Of a DNA stretch of 9,722 bases, positions 1-5,207 are shown piece by piece (the stretch's first letter is position 1; every line of letters begins with the position of its first letter). This stretch comes from Spirochaetia bacterium. Its GTDB lineage: Bacteria > Spirochaetota > Spirochaetia > Treponematales > Breznakiellaceae. The stretch is from assembly GCA_025997495.1 (NCBI GenBank), contig BNUR01000113.1:1-9722 (forward strand), given 5' to 3'. Both the position numbers and the translations under genes were made by a program. The notes below the pieces were generated by a model. It had not been told where the DNA came from. It saw nothing but the letters and a program-made list of their open reading frames with translations, and ran no database searches.

Positions 1-131
1 ATGCCTGCCTCTTGGCTTTTCCCAAAAGCCCTTTTATCCCCAGTTTTTTTTCATTCCCTTCCCCCTTCTCTTATCTTAACATACGTTTATATGTCTGTCT
101 CTAGATGCTTAAGTTGTTGACATTGATTACC
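1..131. other. non-coding left edge, no gene recognised
   Basis: No convincing reading frame, ribosome site or RNA gene is visible. The stretch is pyrimidine-rich on the plus strand and contains one short hairpin (see 14-30). It may be the trailing region of a gene lying outside the window. Nothing else is supported. Confidence 0.4.
14..35 (+). terminator. weak candidate intrinsic terminator
   Basis: GGCTTTT (14-20) and AAAAGCC (24-30) form a perfect 7-bp stem with a CCC loop, followed by CTTTT. The stem is A/T-heavy and the T run is short, so this is only a possible terminator for a plus-strand gene left of the window. Confidence 0.25.
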
Positions 132-289
132 AGGCCGAATATCGAGTTTTTAAAAATTTAGAAGAAAAAACCGCAGAGAGCGCAGAGAATTAAAAGATTT
201 TTCAATCAGAAACTCTGCGTCCTCTGCGTCCGCGAACCAAAGGTTCGATGCGGTTAAATTCTTTGTATGTAAAAGTCGACATTCGGCCT
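132..289. repeat. MITE-like palindromic element 1
   Basis: A 158-bp imperfect palindrome. The ends AGGCCGAATATCGAGTTTT (132-150) and the complement of 271-289 match at 17 of 19 positions. Inside, GCAGAGAGCGCAGAG (173-187) pairs with 213-227 at 13 of 15 positions. No protein is encoded. The layout of outer inverted ends plus an inner pair of long arms recurs in the elements at 1017-1171 and 2135-2302, but the end sequences differ. The transcript could fold into one long hairpin. Whether it moves, and what would move it, cannot be told from one copy. Confidence 0.65.
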
Positions 290-308
290 ACTAATTTATA
301 CGGTATAA

Positions 309-457
309 CTTACTATTCCTCTCGGTTAAAATTATTTAATTCCCATTCCAGATACGGACGTAAATGCGCACGCAGTTCCGGCAGTGCCACCCAGGTTATA
401 TATAGAAGATACTTTGAATATCCTTTGCAGCCCCTGCCACGGCGAGAACCGCTTTGC
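309..457 (-). pseudogene. eutP 3'-end fragment (duplicate of 4000-4136)
   Basis: This stretch aligns closely with 3996-4136, the last roughly 45 codons of the eutP-like gene further along the window. Both contain long identical runs, for example around 361-384 against 4048-4071, and 411-432 against 4095-4116. This copy carries a net gain of about 4 nt near 385-405 and one extra C near 431-434, so the minus-strand frame is broken. No start or upstream part of the gene is present. It is a relic of a duplication or rearrangement involving the microcompartment operon, not a working gene. Confidence 0.85.
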
Positions 458-500
458 CGGTACCTTTAAAACTTTCCTGCAAAATGTATACAATCACCCT

Positions 501-1016
501 ATGCTGAATGCCATTCTGACAGGAATTGCCACTCTGATGCTGGCCGGTGCGGCCGGCATAGTCTTTTTCATCATTTTTAAAAGTGACGGCGAAAAGAGGG
601 GCTATTTCCTTCTGTTGCACATGGCTATTATACTGCTTAAGGTTTGGAAATATACAAAAAACCGTCAAAATCCAGGGGTTTTTGATGATTTTCGGCCCTA
701 AAGCAGTATATGTTATACTTTCTGGGACACGCTCTGGAAATTTCCGGCAATTCCCCGGATGCCGCCTATACGGGGGCAAAACTCCACTTTATAGGCGGAA
801 CCTTTGTTCCGGTGTTGGCTTTCTTCTATATTCTGCGACCACTGCGGCAAAAAGGTAAGCGTACTGGTGAGGGCCCTGCTGCTGCTTGTCCCCGGAATGC
901 TAACCCTGCTGGGCGTCACCAATGATTTGCATCATCGCTTGATCGTCCGGTATTGGTTCCCCGATGAATCCGTGCATCAATTGGACATTACGCCGGGAAT
1001 ACTAGACTGTATTTTT
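501..1016 (+). pseudogene. degraded seven-transmembrane sensor N-terminal domain (histidine kinase 7TM type)
   Basis: Hydrophobic segments are spread over two frames. From ATG 501 one frame gives LAGAAGIVFFIIF and HMAIILL, then stops at 699-701. A second frame from about 701 gives LYFLGHALEIS and FIGGTFVPVLAFFYILR. The first frame resumes near 845 with LLLLVPGMLTLLGVTNDLHH. The pattern, with an FLGxALE-like helix and an LTNxLHH-like motif after a helix, resembles the N-terminal 7TM region found on bacterial histidine kinases and diguanylate cyclases. At least two frameshifts are needed, and the recognisable homology stops where the palindromic element begins at 1017. No kinase or cyclase output domain follows. 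The family call is from memory of the motif; the breakage is seen directly. Confidence 0.6.
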
Positions 1017-1171
1017 GTAACCGTTCACGGGGTCAGTAATTCCTTATAGGATAAGGAATTACGAAAGACTCTTTTTACAAGAATTTAGAGGTTTTTCATG
1101 AATTTTCCTTGAAAACGCCTCTAAATCGTCTGAAATGCGTGTTTTATGCAAATATACCCGTGAACGGTTAC
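1017..1171. repeat. MITE-like palindromic element 2
   Basis: A 155-bp element with perfect 15-bp terminal inverted repeats, GTAACCGTTCACGGG at 1017-1031 and its complement at 1157-1171. Inside lie two further hairpins. One is perfect, with 12-bp arms (GTAATTCCTTAT at 1036-1047, complement at 1051-1062, 3-nt loop). The other has TTTAGAGG (1084-1091) pairing with 1118-1125. No protein is encoded. It sits exactly at the end of the broken sensor gene and supplies its stop codon at 1047-1049, as expected of an insertion. No clear target-site duplication was found. Confidence 0.7.
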
Positions 1172-1212
1172 CTGTAACAAGTATACCATATAGGCAACGG
1201 GGTAACGCAAAA

Positions 1213-1225
1213 GGCGCCTGGCGCC
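1213..1225. repeat. GGCGCC-T-GGCGCC palindrome
   Basis: A perfect 6-bp-arm palindrome with a single central T. It is a variant of the GGTGCC-T-GGCACC motif found at 2135, 2290, 2760 and 3308. It lies upstream of the 31-bp direct repeat and the nuclease-like gene. Function unknown. Confidence 0.7.
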
Positions 1226-1230
1226 AAAAG

Positions 1231-1261
1231 GAAAACAGGGAGGAGTTAGGAGGGAGGAAGG
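1231..1261 (+). repeat. 31-bp direct repeat, left copy
   Basis: The purine-rich 31-bp sequence beginning GAAAACAGGGAGGAG is repeated exactly at 2321-2351. A 13-bp partner, GCAAAAGGCGCCT, precedes it here (1207-1219) but follows it in the right copy (2351-2363). Together the copies bracket the gene at 1348-2130. Confidence 0.85.
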
Positions 1262-1347
1262 AGGAGCAATGGACCGGGCTGTTTATTTGAGGGGCGGCGG
1301 TGGTATACGCAGGAGAATCGTAGTATATTGGATGAGAGGAGAACGCT

Positions 1348-2130
1348 ATGACCACAACGCAAATACAGCCCGAAGCCCCGATGACCTTTGAGCAGCTTTG
1401 GGCTATGCTCCAGGAGATAGGCCGGAGTCAGAAAGAGACAGAGCTGATAGTAAAAGAGACGGCCCTGCAAATGAAGGAGACGGATAAACGACTTGACCGG
1501 GTTACCGCGAATATGGAAGAATCCGGCATACGGCTTGACCGGGTTACCGCGAATATGGAAGAATCCGGCATACGGCTTGACCGGGTAACCGCGAATATGG
1601 AAGAAACCGGCAAACTGGTTGATAAACGGCTTGACCGGGTTACCGCGAATATGGAAGAATCCGGCATACGGCTTGACCGGGTAACCAAGAATGTCGGCGG
1701 CTTGAACCAGTCTATGGGGGAACTCATCGAAACTCTGATTGCGGCCAAACTATGGGAGAAGTTTGACGCCTACCCCTATAACCTCAAGCGGGCATACCAG
1801 CGTGTACCGATATATGATGAAACCAACCGCAGCCGTACCGAAATAGATATCATGCTTGCAAATGGCGACTACGTCATGGCGGTGGAAGTCAAGGCGTCGT
1901 TACACCGGCAGGACGATGTTGATTATCACCTCAGGCGGATGGAACTAATACGCCAATACCCGCCCGAACAATGCAAAGGGAAAATACTGCTCGGCGCACT
2001 GGCCGGCGGCGTTGTCCAGCCCGAGATACGGGATCGCGCCCACCAGGAGGGCTTCTTTGTGTTGGAACTCGCCGGTGAATCGGTGCATCTTGTCGAACAG
2101 CCTGCGGGTTTTTCTCCCCGGCAATGGTAA
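1348..2130 (+). CDS. coiled-coil repeat protein with PD-(D/E)XK nuclease-like domain
   Basis: 260 residues. The N-terminal half is highly charged and probably coiled coil. It contains a 14-residue repeat RLDRVTANMEESGI (residues about 48-118) present four times, one copy lengthened to 18 residues, plus a shorter fifth copy. The C-terminal half (about 115-235) opens with NQSMGELIETLIAAKLWEKF and has TEIDIML followed by AVEVKAS. This gives D167, E180 and K182, a good match to the D-x(n)-ExK core of PD-(D/E)XK nuclease-like domains. Proteins of this layout (DUF3782-like and related) are often multicopy in bacterial genomes and lack a proven role. AGGAG at 1337-1341 lies 6 nt before the ATG, supporting the start. 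The gene stands alone between repeat elements. No signal peptide is seen. The fold call is inferred from motifs; the biological role is unknown. Confidence 0.8.
   Translation: MTTTQIQPEAPMTFEQLWAMLQEIGRSQKETELIVKETALQMKETDKRLDRVTANMEESGIRLDRVTANMEESGIRLDRVTANMEETGKLVDKRLDRVTANMEESGIRLDRVTKNVGGLNQSMGELIETLIAAKLWEKFDAYPYNLKRAYQRVPIYDETNRSRTEIDIMLANGDYVMAVEVKASLHRQDDVDYHLRRMELIRQYPPEQCKGKILLGALAGGVVQPEIRDRAHQEGFFVLELAGESVHLVEQPAGFSPRQW
1489..1701 (+). repeat. 42-bp in-frame coding repeats
   Basis: Units start at 1489, 1531, 1573, 1627 and 1669. The first two and the fourth are 42 bp, the third is 54 bp (it adds GKLVDK-type codons), and the last is cut short at RLDRVTKNVGG. Near-identity at the DNA level, including silent positions, points to recent expansion or contraction. 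Each 14-residue unit equals two heptads, so length changes would keep a coiled coil in register. Confidence 0.9.
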
Positions 2131-2134
2131 AAAA

Positions 2135-2302
2135 GGTGCCTGGCACCATAGGCGTTAACTTAGCGGAAAACCGAAGAAAATAAACCACGAACCACACGAA
2201 AAACACGAACAAAGAATGAAATTTAAAAACAAAAGTTCGTGTGGTTTGTGGTTAAATTCTTCCTGTTTTGTACTTAAGTAAACACCTATGGTGCCTGGCA
2301 CC
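2135..2302. repeat. MITE-like palindromic element 3 with GGTGCCTGGCACC ends
   Basis: A 168-bp imperfect palindrome. The outer 28 bp (2135-2162 and the complement of 2275-2302) agree at 26 positions, and each end starts with the palindrome GGTGCCTGGCACC. Inner arms at 2181-2200 and 2236-2255 agree at 18 of 20 positions and read ACCACxAACCACACGAA. No coding frame is credible. It begins 4 bases after the stop of the nuclease-like gene. Confidence 0.75.
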
Positions 2303-2320
2303 GAATTTTGAGAGGATGAA

Positions 2321-2351
2321 GAAAACAGGGAGGAGTTAGGAGGGAGGAAGG
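2321..2351 (+). repeat. 31-bp direct repeat, right copy
   Basis: Exact copy of 1231-1261, here followed directly by GCAAAAGGCGCCT (2351-2363), which in the left copy comes before it. The pair bounds about 1.1 kb holding the nuclease-like gene and palindromic element 3. Confidence 0.85.
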
Positions 2352-2388
2352 CAAAAGGCGCCTCCATTAGGTCATAGCATAGCCACTG

Positions 2389-2418
2389 AACCGGCGGGGA
2401 AAACCTGCCGGTTTTTTT
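2389..2418 (+). terminator. strong intrinsic terminator
   Basis: AACCGGCGGG (2389-2398) pairs with CCTGCCGGTT (2404-2413) through ten pairs including one G-U, with a GAAAA loop and a run of seven T on the plus strand. The nearest plus-strand gene is the nuclease-like one ending at 2130, so it may close that unit across the inserted element, or be left from a lost gene. Confidence 0.8.
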
Positions 2419-2478
2419 ATGCCGTGAGGGGCTCCGTTGTATTGGAGCTTAAAAATCACCGCTTGACACGATACACTA

Positions 2479-2805
2479 ATGGCGCATGAGGCGCTCGCGC
2501 TTTATACCGATGGTGAGGATAATTTGCCGGAGCCCCGGACGCTGGAAGAAATAAAAAAACAATGGGCAGATTGGCCTGGGTGGGAGAAACGCAGTACATT
2601 CTTTATCGGCGAAGTTGCACTGTATCCCTTAAAACCGCAGGCCCGGAAATTCAATATCAGCATGGATGCGGGGCTTGTAAGCCGAATTGATCGCGTAACA
2701 AAAAATCGTTCTGCGTTTATTGAACGGGCAGTTGAAAAATTATTTGCCGTAAACGCAGAGGTGCCTGGCACTGTTTTTGAAAGTGAGGAGTTTAAGAAAG
2801 TGTGA
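2479..2805 (+). pseudogene. N-terminally truncated HicB-like antitoxin, orphan
   Basis: 108 residues. The start MAHEALALYTDGEDNLPEP matches the middle of HicB-type antitoxins, where EALALYLE...LPEPxxLEEI follows a domain of about 45 residues. That domain is absent, and an in-frame TGA lies at 2464-2466. The C-terminal part (about 53-95, ARKFNISMDAGLVSRIDRV...RSAFIERAVEKLF) looks like a ribbon-helix-helix DNA-binding segment that would bind its own promoter. No HicA toxin gene is seen on either side. The last residues EVPGTVF come from a GTGCCTGGCAC palindrome lying in frame. There is no Shine-Dalgarno before the ATG. It is probably a relic, though a short RHH protein could still be made from an internal start. 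The HicB-like call is from motif memory. Confidence 0.6.
2760..2771. repeat. GTGCCTGGCAC palindrome inside a coding frame
   Basis: GTGCC-T-GGCAC (2761-2771), same core as the ends of the 2135-2302 element, here read in frame as VPGT near the C-terminus of the HicB-like remnant. Confidence 0.8.
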
Positions 2806-2834
2806 AGTGTTGGGGGGCGGGCTTTTCGGGTGAG

Positions 2835-2863
2835 TTGCCATATCGGGTAATTCCGGCTACACT
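2835..2863 (+). promoter_or_regulatory. sigma-70-type promoter for the protease-like gene
   Basis: TTGCCA (2835-2840) and TACACT (2858-2863) with exactly 17 bp between them. Transcription would start near 2870, about 14 nt before the ATG at 2884, leaving AAGGAG (2873-2878) in the leader. Confidence 0.55.
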
Positions 2864-2883
2864 GAACGGGTGAAGGAGCTTAT

Positions 2884-3294
2884 ATGACCGTTTATGAAGA
2901 TTTGGTAGTCAGGAACCTTGAAGATGTATTTGATTTCAACCGGGGACGCATCAAAGAATCGGAAGTACGCCAAACCACTGTGCATTTTAAGGCTGACACC
3001 GGAGCGCACCGGAATGTCATCACCAGAGATGTTTTTGAGCGCTTAGGACTTTGCAAGGAAGGCGAGCAGATGTTTAAGCTGGCCGGCGGTCAGAGTGCCC
3101 AAATGGACGTGTCCAGCCCAATGGAAATCATCTGGCACGACCGCAGAATCGTGATGGACGCCGCCATCGCGCCCCCCGGTGCAAGCAACCTGTTTTCAAT
3201 CACCGCCATGGAACTGCTTGACCTTATGCCCAACCCGTCTAAAGGCTGTCTCGTCGGTGTTCACGGCGATGAATACCTCAACGAACTGGAATGA
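2884..3294 (+). CDS. stand-alone retropepsin-like (clan AA) aspartic protease domain protein
   Basis: 136 residues, soluble, with no signal peptide or membrane segment. The catalytic-type motif is FKADTGAHRNVI with D38-T39-G40-A41, followed by VFERLGL and a flap-like stretch KLAGGQSAQMDVSSP. The late segment ASNLFSITAMELLDLMPNPSKGCLV corresponds to the LLGxdaLexLgl...kgrL ending of bacterial single-domain clan AA proteases of the AF_0612 type. Like retropepsins it would act as a homodimer, each chain giving one aspartate. The usual LLG triplet is replaced by LFS, so activity is not certain. AAGGAG (2873-2878) is 5 nt before the ATG. Substrates of this family are mostly unknown, and no neighbour suggests one. 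The fold call is an inference from motif order and length. Confidence 0.7.
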   Translation: MTVYEDLVVRNLEDVFDFNRGRIKESEVRQTTVHFKADTGAHRNVITRDVFERLGLCKEGEQMFKLAGGQSAQMDVSSPMEIIWHDRRIVMDAAIAPPGASNLFSITAMELLDLMPNPSKGCLVGVHGDEYLNELE

Positions 3295-3307
3295 GATGGG
3301 TAATAAT

Positions 3308-3319
3308 GTGCCTGGCACC
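3308..3319. repeat. GTGCCTGGCACC palindrome before a ribosome binding site
   Basis: GTGCC-T-GGCAC (3308-3318) lies between the stop of the protease-like gene and the AAGGAGG of the next gene (3323-3329). In the RNA, the hairpin would end 4 nt before the Shine-Dalgarno. Confidence 0.8.
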
Positions 3320-3334
3320 TAAAAGGAGGACCTA

Positions 3335-3706
3335 ATGAAACGTCGGTTTATTTTTATACCCGTTGTCATAGCGCTCGCGTTTATGGGCTACGCTACCACC
3401 GGACTGACGACCGCCCTAATCTCCGATGAGGATCTGTATCAGGCGGCGGTTTTTGACGCAATGATAGCGGAACCGGACGAAATAATGCCGCTTGTAACCC
3501 TCAGTAATGATGATCCGCTTACAACATGGAATGACGGGAAGGTTCTGCTCCTTACCGCGCACCGGTATCCCGATTCCTACATTGCCGGAGAGGACTATGA
3601 AACGAAATACGGCGATGGAAAACTTTGGTATTATATGCGGTGTCACTCTGGGCCTGTTCGGGTCTGTTTTCTCGGTTGTCCTGCGTTAACCTTAGCAATG
3701 ACTTGA
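3335..3706 (+). CDS. secreted or membrane-anchored hypothetical protein with aberrant C-terminus
   Basis: 123 residues. KRR at 2-4 followed by a hydrophobic stretch (about 5-28) is a signal peptide or membrane anchor. No lipobox cysteine is obvious, so export with an outward C-terminal part is likely. The middle, LTTWNDGKVLLLTAHRYPDSYIAGEDYETKYG, resembles a family of exported spirochaete and Firmicute proteins that I recall continuing with a WTFTDKE-type region. Here, right after YGDGKLW, the sequence becomes YYMRCHSGPVRVCFLGC and ends. From about 3620 a different frame reads GIICGVTLGLFGSVFSVVLR, membrane-like, then stops at 3687-3689. This suggests a deletion or fusion joint, and the gene is probably a truncated form. 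AAGGAGG 5 nt before the ATG supports the start. Function unknown. Confidence 0.55.
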   Translation: MKRRFIFIPVVIALAFMGYATTGLTTALISDEDLYQAAVFDAMIAEPDEIMPLVTLSNDDPLTTWNDGKVLLLTAHRYPDSYIAGEDYETKYGDGKLWYYMRCHSGPVRVCFLGCPALTLAMT

Positions 3707-3731
3707 CAACTTATGGTAAAAAATCTATATA
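3703..3731 (+). promoter_or_regulatory. near-consensus sigma-70 promoter
   Basis: TTGACA (3703-3708) and TATATA (3726-3731) with 17 bp spacing. The -35 box overlaps the last codons of the upstream gene. It would start transcription near 3738, just before or within the AAGGAGA ribosome site of the small gene at 3751, so the leader would be very short. Confidence 0.65.
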
Positions 3732-3750
3732 TTTTTAAGGAGAAAATAGT

Positions 3751-3906
3751 ATGAATGAACTGGAAGAAATGAGAATAAAAGAATGGGAAAAAATGATGAA
3801 AGAATATGATGAAAGAAAAAAAGAGTATGCAAGAATAGCAAGAATAAAGGAAAAAGAATATACAGAAATATCAGAATTACCTACTCTTCCAGGTATGAGT
3901 GAATAG
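3751..3906 (+). CDS. small AT-rich, highly charged 51-residue protein
   Basis: The protein begins MNELEEMRIKEWEKMMKEYD and ends TLPGMSE. It is dominated by Glu, Lys, Arg and Tyr and is predicted to be mostly one alpha helix, possibly coiled coil (residues about 2-41), with a short proline-containing tail. No membrane segment or cysteine is present. AAGGAGA (3737-3743) is 7 nt upstream and a near-consensus promoter is placed just before it. Codon use is strongly A-rich (GAA, AAA, AGA, ATA), unlike the GC-rich microcompartment and sugar genes nearby, which suggests foreign origin. No family is recognised. Evidence that it is a gene is the promoter, ribosome site and uninterrupted frame; function is unknown. 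Confidence 0.6.
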   Translation: MNELEEMRIKEWEKMMKEYDERKKEYARIARIKEKEYTEISELPTLPGMSE

Positions 3907-3999
3907 AAAACTTTGGAATAGTTATTAGGGGAAGGCAAGCATCTGCGTAGAACAGGACTTTTGGGCGCAGACCTTGGTGTTTACCATGGCACATGCTTA

Positions 4000-4485
4000 C
4001 TATTCCTCCCGGTTAAAATTCTTTAATTCCTGCTCCAGATACGGGCGTAAATGCGCACGCAGTTCCGGCAGTCCCTCCCCATTTATGGAAGACACTTTGA
4101 ATATCCTTTGCAGCCCTGCCACAGCGAGAACCGCTTCGGCGCGTTCTATCTCGGCCTGTTCCGCCCCGTCGATTTGGGAAACAATACCGATGGCAGGGGC
4201 TTTCAGGGCAAGAGCAATTCTTGAGGGAAGCCGGTATCGCTGCTTTGCACTGACCAGAAACAGCGCAAGGGATGCCCGGGAGGAATTTAAAATCAGGGCG
4301 TTAAACAGGTAGGGAATATGGATCATCTCCCCGGGGGTATCTATTGCCAGGGGCGCATAGATAATGCTTTCCGTTTTTTTAACATCCCCTTCTATTAAAG
4401 AAAGGCATTTTAGCAGCGTGCTTTTCCCCGAACCGGTGGGGCCGATAACCATAAGCGGTTTTTGCACCACTTGTGCCGTGTCCAT
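4000..4485 (-). CDS. eutP: EutP/PduV-type P-loop protein of bacterial microcompartments
   Basis: 161 residues. Walker A GPTGSGKST lies at 15-23, IDTPGEM at 48-54 (G3-like, typical of EutP/PduV), and VSQID at 102-106 in the place of the usual N/TKxD guanine motif. Length and motif order fit EutP/PduV. In the family, EutP has been reported to have acetate kinase activity, and PduV associates with Pdu microcompartments and affects their movement. It starts 2 nt after the stop of the EutS/PduU-type gene, implying translational coupling; no good ribosome site of its own is seen. A short extension (residues 1-9) precedes the first strand. The SQID loop suggests altered nucleotide preference. Its 3' end is duplicated as a broken fragment at 309-457. 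It is the last gene of the ParA-shell operon. Confidence 0.85.
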   Translation of the reverse strand: MDTAQVVQKPLMVIGPTGSGKSTLLKCLSLIEGDVKKTESIIYAPLAIDTPGEMIHIPYLFNALILNSSRASLALFLVSAKQRYRLPSRIALALKAPAIGIVSQIDGAEQAEIERAEAVLAVAGLQRIFKVSSINGEGLPELRAHLRPYLEQELKNFNREE

Positions 4486-4487
4486 CG

Positions 4488-4832
4488 TTAGGATTTGGTA
4501 ACCTTGGTAGGCGTAAACCCAAGAATCTGCTCAAGAGCCCCCACCGCCCCGGTAAGCGCGCTTTCCACCGCCGCTATTTGACCGGAAAACACCAGGCAAC
4601 CGGTGAACCGGTCAACGAACTCAAGTTTGATATCCCCCGCTTTGCTTGCCGCATCGGCGGCGATGATGGTTCCTTCACCGGGGGTTATGGTCATGATGCC
4701 AATGGCCCCCTTGTTGTCCACCCCCAACTGCTTGCAGAGATCCTCCAGCGGCCGGGCAATGAGGTGGGCCATGGTTACCTGCTTTCCCGGAACATATTCC
4801 TGAATCGATCGCGGTTTTTCGTTATCGGCCAT
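4488..4832 (-). CDS. eutS: EutS/PduU-type circularly permuted microcompartment shell protein
   Basis: 114 residues from the ATG at 4832-4830. A GTG at 4838-4836 in the same frame would add two residues, but GGAAGG lies 5 nt before the ATG, which is therefore preferred. SIQEYVPGKQVTMAHLIARP, then GAIGIMTITPGEG, FVDRFTGCLVFSG and the ending TKVTKS closely follow EutS/PduU. These form hexagonal shell tiles with a permuted BMC fold and an N-terminal beta-barrel closing the pore. PduU has been proposed to bind the N-terminus of PduV, and here the PduV-like gene is directly downstream. The gene start abuts the stop of the EutM-like gene (TGA at 4837-4835). Acts in the shell of a protein organelle. 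Confidence 0.93.
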   Translation of the reverse strand: MADNEKPRSIQEYVPGKQVTMAHLIARPLEDLCKQLGVDNKGAIGIMTITPGEGTIIAADAASKAGDIKLEFVDRFTGCLVFSGQIAAVESALTGAVGALEQILGFTPTKVTKS

Positions 4833-4834
4833 GG

Positions 4835-5197
4835 TCACCTTCCCGTACCGGGCATAATTGCTTCGACTTCGCCGTGGGGACGGGGAATAACATGGGAGCC
4901 GACGATGGACCCCACTTTCCCGGCGGCGGCCTTTCCTGCATCCACCGCAGCGTGCACCGATCCCACATCTCCGCGAACCATGACGGTGACCAATCCCGCG
5001 CCGATTTGTTCGTACCCCAGGAGGGACACATTCGCCGCTTTGATCATGGCGTCCGCCGCTTCGATAGCGCCCACCAACCCTTTGGTTTCCACCATACCCA
5101 AGGCTTTGCCTAAAACACGGGTATGTTTGTTCTGTAAAATATCGCGGCCAGCCATATCACTTTTGATCATGCTTGAAATGCTTGCTTTTTTTGCCAT
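4835..5197 (-). CDS. eutM: EutM/PduA-type hexameric microcompartment shell protein with N-terminal extension
   Basis: 120 residues. From residue 32 it is a standard BMC domain: [37 protein letters not shown] and [15 protein letters not shown]. The pore loop reads EQIGAG (63-68), close to EutM QIGGG and PduA KIGSG but with Ala in the variable position. Compared with PduA or EutM it carries about 27 extra N-terminal residues ([20 protein letters not shown] and on), which may form an amphipathic helix. The long start is supported by AAGGAG 6 nt before the ATG. It lies 10 nt after the ParA gene and directly before the EutS-type gene. The C-terminus is short, ending soon after the BMC domain. This is the main flat-facet tile of the predicted organelle. 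Confidence 0.93.
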   Translation of the reverse strand: MAKKASISSMIKSDMAGRDILQNKHTRVLGKALGMVETKGLVGAIEAADAMIKAANVSLLGYEQIGAGLVTVMVRGDVGSVHAAVDAGKAAAGKVGSIVGSHVIPRPHGEVEAIMPGTGR

Positions 5198-5207
5198 GTT
5201 GTTCTCC

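Noticed and set aside
396..779. Minus-strand 127-residue frame over the eutP fragment and sensor relic
   Set aside because: It crosses two unrelated relics and has no coherent domain; only the eutP-derived part is meaningful and its frame is broken.
1428..1748. Minus-strand repetitive 106-residue frame
   Set aside because: It is the antisense shadow of the 42-bp coding repeats of the plus-strand gene, which has a ribosome site and a recognisable domain.
132..2302. CRISPR array
   Set aside because: Repeats are inverted, few and unevenly spaced; no regular direct repeats with unique spacers and no cas genes.
2463..2468. TTGACA as a promoter for the HicB-like relic
   Set aside because: A matching -10 box at 16-18 bp would fall inside the coding frame and is not TATAAT-like.
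3938..3999. Terminator for the shell operon downstream of eutP
   Set aside because: TCTGCG/CGCAGA arms exist near 3942-3971 but no T run follows on the minus strand.
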